Positions 1 to 5,361 of a DNA stretch of 9,603 bases are shown piece by piece. Source of the DNA: Candidatus Altimarinota bacterium (lineage in GTDB: Bacteria; Patescibacteriota; Gracilibacteria; UBA1369; LOWO2-01-FULL-3); contig JAOZTS010000039.1 of assembly GCA_029939035.1 (NCBI GenBank), positions 1 to 9,603 on the forward strand, given 5' to 3'. The translations under genes were made by a program, and so were the position numbers. Under the pieces are notes generated by a model. The model saw nothing but the letters and a program-made list of their open reading frames with translations, was not told the origin of the DNA and ran no database searches. Position 1 is the first letter of the stretch. The number at the start of each line of letters is the position of its first letter.

Positions 1-226
1 GGTAAAACTTCCTGAGGGCAAAGAAGAAGGAGTTTACGCTAACGCAGCGTCGGTTCACTTCAATTCTAACGAATGTATCGTAGACATGGCCTATGTAATT
101 CCAAATGCCAGCGAACCTATCCTAAAAGTAGTTAGCAGGGTAAATATGAGCCACAAAACCGCAGAATCATTTCTAAAAGTCCTTTCCAACGCTATCCTGG
201 ACTTTAAAAACAAGAATAAGAAATAA
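1..226 (+). CDS. DUF3467-like small protein, 3' end (5' truncated by window)
   Basis: An open frame entering from the left edge (first full codon at position 2) runs for 74 codons to TAA at 224-226. The readable part contains EEGVYANAASVHFNSNECIV near its start, then VVSRVNMSHKTAESFLKVL and a lysine-rich end. This order (GVYxN, a hydrophobic strand, a VxSRVxxS segment, then a helix xxAxxFLxxLxxAI) resembles the DUF3467 family, small proteins of about 100 residues with no established function. The start lies outside the window, so length and upstream context are unknown. It lies 61 bp upstream of glyQS on the same strand, but glyQS appears to have its own promoter, so a shared operon is not required. 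The coding frame is secure. The family call is from remembered motif pattern and is moderately sure. Confidence 0.62.
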   Translation, partial: VKLPEGKEEGVYANAASVHFNSNECIVDMAYVIPNASEPILKVVSRVNMSHKTAESFLKVLSNAILDFKNKNKK

Positions 227-233
227 AGTTTCC

Positions 234-262
234 TTGACCAAAGTCAGTTCAGTGACAATAAT
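234..262 (+). promoter_or_regulatory. sigma70-type promoter for glyQS
   Basis: TTGACC (234-239) and AATAAT (257-262) are separated by exactly 17 bp, and each hexamer matches consensus at 5 of 6 positions. The predicted transcript would start near 269, leaving about 19 nt before the ATG at 288. It begins 8 bp after the stop codon of the preceding gene. No T-box-like leader fits in this short 5' UTR. Confidence 0.6.
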
Positions 263-287
263 CCTAGAGATTAAATAACAAAAACTC

Positions 288-1664
288 ATGAAAAATTTAA
301 TGGAGAAAGTTGTATCACTTTGTAAAAGAAGAGGTTTTATATTTCCTGGCTCTGAAATATATGGAGGACTAGCTAATACATGGGATTATGGTCCGTATGG
401 GACAGAACTAAAAAACAACATCAAACAACATTGGTGGAAAAAATTCGTACAACAGAGAGACGACATGGTTGGTCTTGATGCAGCTATACTTATGAATCCC
501 AAAGTTTGGGAAGCATCCGGACACATTAGCTCGTTTTCAGATCCATTAATGGACTGTAAGAAATGCAATGAAAGAATTCGAGGAGACAAACTCATAGAAG
601 ACAAGTTTGGGGTCGAGGCAGCAGTCGGGAAAACTCTTAAAGAGATCGGTGAATTGATTAAAAAAGAGAATTTAAAATGTCCAAAGTGTGGCAAGTGTGA
701 TTTTACAGAAGCTAGATCCTTCAACCTTATGTTTAAGACTCATCAAGGAGTCATCGAAGAGACAGCCGAAGCAGTTTACCTCAGACCTGAAACTGCTCAA
801 GGGATTTTTGTTAATTTCAAAAACATAGTTCAAACCTGCAGAAAAAGAGTCCCTTTTGGAATTGGACAAATTGGGAAATCATTCAGAAACGAAATTACAC
901 CTGGAAATTTTACATTTAGGACTCGCGAATTTGAGCAAATGGAGATCGAATACTTTGTGTCACCAAATGAAAAAGAAGAAGTAGAAAGAATTTTCGAAGA
1001 ATGGAAAAAGGATTGTTTTGATTGGTACCTTGAAATTGGTGCCAAAAAGAAAAACCTACGATTTAGAGAGCATGACAAGGATGAATTATCGCATTATTCG
1101 TCTATGACATACGATATCGAGTACAAATTCCCATTTGGGTGGGGTGAGTTGATGGGGCTCGCATACAGAGGAGACTTTGATCTTACCCAGCACGAACACT
1201 ACTCTGGAACAGACCTGAAATACACAGACCCGATAACCAACGAAAAATATCTTCCACATGTCATCGAACCATCATTTGGGGCTGAAAGATCAGTACTAAC
1301 AATACTTTTGGACGCATATGATGAGGACAAAATTGGAGACGACGAAAGAACGGTTATGCGATTTGCACCAGCAATTGCGCCAGTCAAAGTAGCCATTTTT
1401 CCATTAATGAAAAAGGAAAAGCTGATAAAGACCGCTAAACAGATATTTGACGGGCTCAAGGACAAAATGAAGGTGGAATACGATGAAGCTGGAACTATTG
1501 GAAAAAGATACCGCAGACAAGACGAAATAGGGACTCCATACTGTATCACGGTCGATTTTGACACTCTCGAGGACAAAACAGTCACACTTCGCGATCGCGA
1601 CACTACAAAGCAAAAACGAGTCCTTATTAAAGACATACTCGAAGGAGATATCCTAAAATTTTAG
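288..1664 (+). CDS. glyQS: Glycine--tRNA ligase, dimeric (alpha2) class II type
   Basis: Charges tRNA-Gly with glycine in the cytoplasm using ATP. The 458-aa product has the eukaryote/Gram-positive-like single-chain architecture, not the separate GlyQ/GlyS subunits. Seen in order: the N-terminal GFIFPGSEIYGG and WDYGPYG segments (residues 16-37); two CxxC pairs (C90/C93 and C131/C134), probably binding zinc in the insertion; YLRPETAQG (164-172); class II motif 2 with FRNEITP (199-205) and RTREFEQMEIEYF (211-223); motif 3 with PHVIEPSFGAERSVL (323-337); and an anticodon-binding domain from about 361 to the end, including GKRYRRQDEIG. The length is normal for the family and no key residue is missing. 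The start at 288 follows the promoter at 234-262 by about 19 nt. An alternative ATG lies at 300, and neither has a Shine-Dalgarno. Identity is very sure, the exact start moderately so. Confidence 0.97.
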   Translation: MKNLMEKVVSLCKRRGFIFPGSEIYGGLANTWDYGPYGTELKNNIKQHWWKKFVQQRDDMVGLDAAILMNPKVWEASGHISSFSDPLMDCKKCNERIRGDKLIEDKFGVEAAVGKTLKEIGELIKKENLKCPKCGKCDFTEARSFNLMFKTHQGVIEETAEAVYLRPETAQGIFVNFKNIVQTCRKRVPFGIGQIGKSFRNEITPGNFTFRTREFEQMEIEYFVSPNEKEEVERIFEEWKKDCFDWYLEIGAKKKNLRFREHDKDELSHYSSMTYDIEYKFPFGWGELMGLAYRGDFDLTQHEHYSGTDLKYTDPITNEKYLPHVIEPSFGAERSVLTILLDAYDEDKIGDDERTVMRFAPAIAPVKVAIFPLMKKEKLIKTAKQIFDGLKDKMKVEYDEAGTIGKRYRRQDEIGTPYCITVDFDTLEDKTVTLRDRDTTKQKRVLIKDILEGDILKF

Positions 1665-1678
1665 TTTAGCGAATTCGG

Positions 1679-1729
1679 AGCCATTTTTGGCATATTTAAC
1701 TCCTAAAGCATTGAAATATTGGCTTTTTT
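1679..1729 (+). terminator. possible weak terminator of glyQS
   Basis: AGCC at 1679-1682 can pair with GGCT at 1721-1724, with an inner ATATTT/AAATAT pairing and a run of six T at 1724-1729. The outer stem is only 4 bp and the loop is long, so this is weak. It lies almost on top of the promoter of the next gene (1711-1739), the same arrangement as the clearer case at 6790-6822. Confidence 0.3.
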
Positions 1730-1739
1730 ATGCTAAAAT
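1711..1739 (+). promoter_or_regulatory. extended -10 promoter for the type IV ATPase gene
   Basis: TTGAAA (1711-1716), a 17-bp spacer, then TAAAAT (1734-1739) preceded by TG at 1731-1732, which makes an extended -10. The transcript should begin near 1746, giving a leader of about 18 nt before the ATG at 1764. That leader is A-rich with no Shine-Dalgarno. Confidence 0.6.
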
Positions 1740-1763
1740 AATAGGAAAACTAAAACAAAAAAC

Positions 1764-4442
1764 ATGCTTTCCAATATTTGGAATTACATAATCAGTAAAC
1801 CTCTCACGCTCTTACTAATCATCGTACTAATAGTGTTCGTTGCGTATTACGGTTTAAAAGGGCTCAGATACTTTCATCGTCTTCATATGGCTAAAAAATT
1901 GGTCTATTTGAGAGTTACGATGTCGCGAGAAGAATCAGCCAAAGACAAGGAGAAACAGGTAGAAAAGGACTTTAGAGAGAAAATATCGATAATGTCACAG
2001 TTCTTCAGAAATCTTCATGAGACAATGGAATTAAATTTGTGGAACCAGCTCAAAGTCTGGGTATTTAAGCATAATATCTTCTCGTTTGAGCTTGTTGCTC
2101 ACCAAAAAGTTGTAGATTTCTACATTTCCACACCAAAATATTATAAAGGAATAATAGAAAAAGGGATCACGTCGTACTACCCAGACGCAGACATTGAACC
2201 AATCGAGGAATACGAAATGATGCTAAAAGGAGCAAAGATGAAAGGGTTTTATGCGTTTACTGAAAAAAAATACTGGTTTCCGGTTAAAACATTTAAAGTT
2301 GTGGAGAACGATCCACTAAACAACCTTACAAATATCTTCTCAAAGCTCGAGTCAGGCGAGACAGCCGTTATACAAATAGTAGTTAGGCCAAAAAGCGATA
2401 AGTGGACAAAAAAAGCTGAGGAAATGGGCGAAGCCTTCTTTAAAGGAAAAAAGGCTGGAGGAATAAAGATTCCAGTTATTGGTTGGATATTTAATGTTTT
2501 CAAAGGGATTTTTCTCGGTTATGACAAAATGGAGATTCAGTCCAAGCAAGGCGGCGACGGCTACGTTCGTATGCTTCAGTCCAAAGAAGAAGTAGCAAAG
2601 AGAATGGGTGAGAAATCATCACAATCAGGCTTTGATACAGTTATAAGACTATTCTCTTCTGCCAAAACCGAAAGAAGAGCAGAAGAAATCAGTAACAACA
2701 TGATTATAGGTCTTAGCCTATTCAAAGACACATCATCAAACTGGTTCCAAACACGAAGAGTATTCTTTATAGATTCGATCAATGACTGGTGGATTAAATT
2801 CAACATCAAAAACAGGATGTTAGACTGTAGATTTTTCTGGATAGGTGAAAAGTCTGACATTCTAGCTGAGGATGAGCTCTCATCCCTATATCATTTTCCA
2901 AACTCAAAATACAACTTTACTCCTGTAATCAGGTGGATGGACTACAAAGTTCTCCCGGCTCCAACAAACATCCCGGAAGAAGGGATTCTGCTTGGGCACA
3001 ATGTATATAGGGGAGACAAAAAAGAGATTCGATTCCTGAAGAAAGATAGATCCAGGCATCACTATATAATTGGTAAATCCGGTTCAGGTAAATCCGCCTT
3101 ACTGTCGTATATGGCAAGGCAAGATATCTGGAATGGCGAAGGGGTATGCGTGGTAGATCCACATGGGGATTTAGTAGAAGACATTTTGTCATATATCCCA
3201 AAGGAAAGGGCGAAAGACGTTATTATCTTCGACCCTTCTGACCAAGAAAGACCGATGGGGCTAAACATGCTCGACGCAAGGACTCCTGAGGAAGTCGATC
3301 TGATTTCGTCACAAGCAACGGAGATATTCATCAAACTATTTGGTGATGAGATATTTGGACCACGAATTCAGCATTATTTCAGGAATGCCTGTTTAACACT
3401 TATGGAAGACGAAGAAGAAGGAGCTACACTAATAGATATTCCTAGAATGTTCACCGATGACGCCTTTTTGAAATACAAAGTGAAAAAGACAAAAAACCCG
3501 GTCGTTAAATCATTCTGGCAAAACGAATACGCGAATACCGGTGAAAGAGAAAGACAGGAAATGATTCCGTATTTCAGCTCCAAATTCGGTCCGTTTATCA
3601 CAAATACAATAATGAGAAATACGATTGGACAAAGGCATTCATCATTTGATTTTAGAAAAGTCATGGATGAAGGAAAAATCCTCCTGGTCAAACTGTCAAA
3701 AGGCGAGATAGGGGATTTAAACACGCAATTGCTAGGTCTAGTTATCGTATCAAAAATACAAATGGCTGCAATGAGCCGTGCAGATATGCCGGAGGAAGAC
3801 CGAAAAGATTTCTTCCTGTACGTGGATGAGTTCCAAAACTTTGCAACAGATAGTTTCTGCTCAATTCTTTCCGAGGCCAGAAAGTATCGCCTAAATCTAA
3901 TCATGGCTCACCAATACATCAATCAGCTCGTTACATCAAAATACGGGTCGTCATCGACGCAAATACGTGACGCTGTGTTTGGTAATGTAGGTAGTCTATG
4001 CTCATTCAAAGTAGGTGCAGACGATGCAGAATATCTTGCAAAAGAGTACGCTCCTCTGCTTACTGAACAGGATGTAATCGGTATTTCGAACTACAAAATG
4101 TACTGCAAATTGAATATAAAGAACTCCACATCTAGACCGTTCTCAGTAAATACTATTTGGGATACTACTGGACAAAACCACAAAGTAGCCAAAGTAATAA
4201 GAGAATACTCAAGGCTTAAAAATGCCAGAAAGAAAGAATTCGTAGATCAAGAAATCATCACAAGAATTGGTATAGATGTCGATGCTCCTCCAGTAGATGT
4301 CAGTAAAATGCCAGGGCAACCTAACGCCCAAAATGCCCCAGGTGGCAATCCTATGGCAGGGTTAATGGCTGCCGGAGGCGGAATGCCTGCAATTGGCGCT
4401 GAGGAAGAAACGCCACCCGAGGAAGAAGCCAAAAAAGAATAA
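1764..4442 (+). CDS. Membrane-anchored VirD4/TraG-like type IV secretion (conjugation-type) ATPase
   Basis: An 892-aa P-loop ATPase of the HerA/FtsK/VirD4-VirB4 superfamily, which moves DNA or protein through the envelope or couples substrate to a type IV channel. Residues about 13-31 form one hydrophobic membrane segment, followed by a basic stretch and a charged region. Residues about 60-400 form an N-terminal domain whose family I cannot name with certainty. The ATPase domain carries Walker A GKSGSGKS (437-444), DPHGD (465-469), Walker B FFLYVDE (D688, E689) and a downstream AHQ motif (715-717) typical of TraG/VirD4 proteins. The last 45 or so residues are a Pro/Gly/Met/Ala-rich tail ending in a run of Glu and Lys, probably disordered. 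No relaxase, VirB-type channel gene or pilus gene is adjacent, so the substrate is unknown. Such solitary ATPases are common in Patescibacteria, where they may serve DNA uptake or secretion. The ATPase class is sure; the exact role is inference. Confidence 0.85.
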   Translation: MLSNIWNYIISKPLTLLLIIVLIVFVAYYGLKGLRYFHRLHMAKKLVYLRVTMSREESAKDKEKQVEKDFREKISIMSQFFRNLHETMELNLWNQLKVWVFKHNIFSFELVAHQKVVDFYISTPKYYKGIIEKGITSYYPDADIEPIEEYEMMLKGAKMKGFYAFTEKKYWFPVKTFKVVENDPLNNLTNIFSKLESGETAVIQIVVRPKSDKWTKKAEEMGEAFFKGKKAGGIKIPVIGWIFNVFKGIFLGYDKMEIQSKQGGDGYVRMLQSKEEVAKRMGEKSSQSGFDTVIRLFSSAKTERRAEEISNNMIIGLSLFKDTSSNWFQTRRVFFIDSINDWWIKFNIKNRMLDCRFFWIGEKSDILAEDELSSLYHFPNSKYNFTPVIRWMDYKVLPAPTNIPEEGILLGHNVYRGDKKEIRFLKKDRSRHHYIIGKSGSGKSALLSYMARQDIWNGEGVCVVDPHGDLVEDILSYIPKERAKDVIIFDPSDQERPMGLNMLDARTPEEVDLISSQATEIFIKLFGDEIFGPRIQHYFRNACLTLMEDEEEGATLIDIPRMFTDDAFLKYKVKKTKNPVVKSFWQNEYANTGERERQEMIPYFSSKFGPFITNTIMRNTIGQRHSSFDFRKVMDEGKILLVKLSKGEIGDLNTQLLGLVIVSKIQMAAMSRADMPEEDRKDFFLYVDEFQNFATDSFCSILSEARKYRLNLIMAHQYINQLVTSKYGSSSTQIRDAVFGNVGSLCSFKVGADDAEYLAKEYAPLLTEQDVIGISNYKMYCKLNIKNSTSRPFSVNTIWDTTGQNHKVAKVIREYSRLKNARKKEFVDQEIITRIGIDVDAPPVDVSKMPGQPNAQNAPGGNPMAGLMAAGGGMPAIGAEEETPPEEEAKKE

Positions 4443-4453
4443 ACAAACTCGCA

Positions 4454-4480
4454 TTGACAAATCCGTAAAAACCCTCTAAT
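4454..4480 (+). promoter_or_regulatory. candidate promoter for a structured RNA region
   Basis: A consensus TTGACA at 4454-4459, 11 bp after the ATPase stop codon, is followed by TCTAAT (4475-4480, 5 of 6 matches) after a short 15-bp spacer. A second TTGACA lies at 4517-4522 without a good -10. A transcript from the first would begin near 4487, at the foot of the first hairpin. The spacer is suboptimal, so this is tentative. Confidence 0.35.
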
Positions 4481-4631
4481 GTAACGTACTTCTGGCAAGT
4501 TTCGGAAGTGTGTACATTGACAATCTAAGTAGAGAGCAATCTGTCTCTCAAATAATGAATCGCCAAGCAATTGTGTTTTTCATATTAGAGATAGATCCTC
4601 TCTCTGCTTTTAAAGGGATCATACTATTTAC

Positions 4632-4690
4632 GTTATCGACGGATTTTCAGGGATTAAAGATGCTTTAGTTCCTAATAATCTGTCGATAGC
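4632..4690 (+). repeat. long near-perfect inverted repeat (26 of 28 pairs, 3-nt loop)
   Basis: Position i pairs with 9322-i from 4632/4690 inward to 4659/4663, leaving the loop ATG at 4660-4662. The only unpaired positions are T4646/T4676 and C4648/A4674. There are no bulges, and four pairs are G.U. This is the strongest secondary structure in the window besides the terminator at 5321-5353. Confidence 0.75.
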
Positions 4691-4706
4691 AAACAAATCG
4701 ACTTTT
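4682..4706 (+). terminator. possible attenuator hairpin competing with the large hairpin
   Basis: GTCGAT (4682-4687) can pair with ATCGAC (4697-4702) across a 9-nt loop, followed directly by TTTT (4703-4706). The same GTCGAT is also the partner of ATCGAC at 4635-4640 inside the large hairpin, so the two structures exclude each other. The 6-bp stem and short T-run make it a weak terminator at best. Confidence 0.3.
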
Positions 4707-4708
4707 AC

Positions 4709-4729
4709 AGGGCAAGCGCGCGCCCTTTT
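4709..4729 (+). terminator. short GC-rich hairpin followed by TTTT
   Basis: AGGGC (4709-4713) pairs with GCCCT (4722-4726) around an 8-nt GC-rich loop, and T continues to 4729. It marks the left edge of the GC-rich island and could be a weak terminator for transcripts arriving from the left, or a leader element of the gene at 4755. Confidence 0.35.
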
Positions 4730-4741
4730 CACATCCTGGAT

Positions 4742-4746
4742 GGAGG
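4742..4746 (+). promoter_or_regulatory. strong Shine-Dalgarno deciding the start of the secreted-protein gene
   Basis: GGAGG lies 8 nt before ATG 4755. It falls inside the longer frame that would begin at 4740, so it supports the downstream start. It is the only strong Shine-Dalgarno seen in front of any complete gene in the window. Confidence 0.75.
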
Positions 4747-4754
4747 AAACCGAG

Positions 4755-5258
4755 ATGACGAAGAAGATGTTACTAACCTTTCTGGTCATGTGCACTTTCA
4801 GTGCCATGATCGAAACCCAAGCCGGCGCCGACACGCTCGACGCCACGGAGGCCGAAAGTCTCTGCAAGGATTTCCCGTTCAGCAGCGACGCCGACCCCAC
4901 CTACGGGTGCAAGGTCGCGGCCGCTTTGGACATGAGCATGCCCGGTACGGTAAACCAGGTGGCCACCCGGTTCAAGAAATGGGGGCCCAAGCAGAGGAAA
5001 TTCTACCTCACGGTCCGACTGCCGGAGCAGGTGCGGCGATACACCTTCGCTGCGTACTTTCACGACGGCGCCACGCGGAACGCGATGTTCCGCAAAACTC
5101 ACGCGAACTATATGGAGAACGACGCTCTAGCGACGTTCCTCCAGGCTCCAGCCACTCGGTTGGATGTCGTCCGCGCGATGCGGCCTCGCAGCTATTCACG
5201 CCTCGCAAAGATGATGAAGAAGAAAGGAGTCTGCCAGAAGGCCTGCCCCGCGCCGTAA
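4755..5258 (+). CDS. Small secreted cysteine-containing protein of unknown function, in a GC-rich island
   Basis: I do not recognise this 167-aa protein. Its N-terminus is a standard Sec signal peptide: MTKK, a hydrophobic core at residues 5-19, then a cleavage site after AGA at 23-25. The mature part has four cysteines, two near the front (C37, C52) and two at the very end (C160, C164), which suggests disulfides outside the membrane. The middle is basic, including FKKWGPKQRKFYL (73-85). C13 is preceded by M, so it is not a good lipobox. I chose ATG 4755 over the in-frame ATG 4740 because GGAGG at 4742-4746 sits 8 nt upstream, and this removes five residues. Codons strongly prefer G or C at the third position, and the 60 bases 4801-4860 are 40/60 GC against 23/60 at 4561-4620, so transfer is likely. 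The gene is followed by its own three-hairpin 3' end. That it is coding is fairly sure; its function is unknown. Confidence 0.8.
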   Translation: MTKKMLLTFLVMCTFSAMIETQAGADTLDATEAESLCKDFPFSSDADPTYGCKVAAALDMSMPGTVNQVATRFKKWGPKQRKFYLTVRLPEQVRRYTFAAYFHDGATRNAMFRKTHANYMENDALATFLQAPATRLDVVRAMRPRSYSRLAKMMKKKGVCQKACPAP

Positions 5259-5288
5259 CACGCGCTAACAACAACCCCGCGCCGTAAC
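5246..5288 (+). repeat. 14-bp direct repeat at the 3' end of the GC-rich gene
   Basis: CCCCGCGCCGTAAC occurs at 5246-5259, covering the last codons and the stop of the gene, and again at 5275-5288 just downstream. The two starts are 29 bp apart. The second copy forms part of a hairpin (5279-5294), so this may be a small local duplication of the gene end. Confidence 0.7.
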
Positions 5289-5314
5289 CGGCGCAATGAT
5301 CCCTGCAAAGCAGG
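5279..5314 (+). other. two perfect stem-loops in the 3' untranslated region
   Basis: GCGCCG (5279-5284) pairs with CGGCGC (5289-5294) around a TAAC loop. CCTGC (5302-5306) pairs with GCAGG (5310-5314) around an AAA loop. Neither has a T-run, so they are not terminators themselves. With the terminator at 5321-5353 they make three consecutive hairpins after the stop codon and may protect the mRNA 3' end. Confidence 0.55.
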
Positions 5315-5320
5315 AAGAGG

Positions 5321-5353
5321 ACGCCCCCGTACTTCGGTCGGGGGCGTTTTTTT
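5321..5353 (+). terminator. strong rho-independent terminator with a cUUCGg loop
   Basis: A 9-bp GC-rich stem (5321-5329 with 5339-5347) continues past one unpaired T at 5330 through A5331-T5338 and C5332-G5337 to a UUCG tetraloop (5333-5336), followed by seven T (5347-5353). It ends the GC-rich gene. The other side lacks a T-run, so it serves mainly the + strand, although the - strand gene ends only 9 bp away at 5362. Confidence 0.92.
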
Positions 5354-5361
5354 ATAAAGAT

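Larger units (their letters stand above)
4484..4726 (+). ncRNA. candidate structured RNA or leader upstream of the GC-rich gene
   Basis: The 312 bases between the ATPase stop and the next gene hold no credible protein but several inverted repeats that tolerate G.U pairs on the + strand. The first, 4484-4495 with 4502-4513, is 12 continuous pairs (four G.U) with a 6-nt loop. Weaker ones are 4532-4536/4545-4549 and 4594-4599/4615-4620. The largest, 4632-4690, has 26 of 28 positions paired. Downstream, 4682-4687/4697-4702 and 4709-4713/4722-4726 are two short hairpins each followed by TTTT. G.U pairs would be A.C mismatches in the opposite strand, which argues for function as + strand RNA. I recognise no known class: no RNase P, tmRNA, SRP RNA or T-box signature motifs were seen. 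It could be a free small RNA, a leader attenuating the gene at 4755, or a decayed mobile-element end. Confidence 0.4.

Noticed and set aside
227..287. T-box riboswitch in front of glycyl-tRNA synthetase
   Set aside because: Only 61 bp separate the genes and the predicted leader is about 19 nt, too short for a T-box.
4740..4754. Start of the secreted protein at ATG 4740
   Set aside because: The Shine-Dalgarno GGAGG lies inside this stretch and is spaced for ATG 4755. Starting at 4740 would put acidic residues before the signal peptide.
4790..5287. A 165-aa + strand frame and two - strand frames (4773-5102, 5008-5274) inside the GC-rich island
   Set aside because: They are out-of-frame shadows of the gene at 4755. 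GC-rich coding DNA leaves alternative frames open. The products are Arg-rich, with no domain or signal peptide, whereas the 4755 frame has the Shine-Dalgarno, signal peptide and GC3 pattern.
5246..5294. Integron attC-like recombination site at the cassette 3' end
   Set aside because: The repeats and hairpins invite the idea, but I cannot find the GTTRRRY/RYYYAAC core sites in the right arrangement, and there is no integrase in the window.
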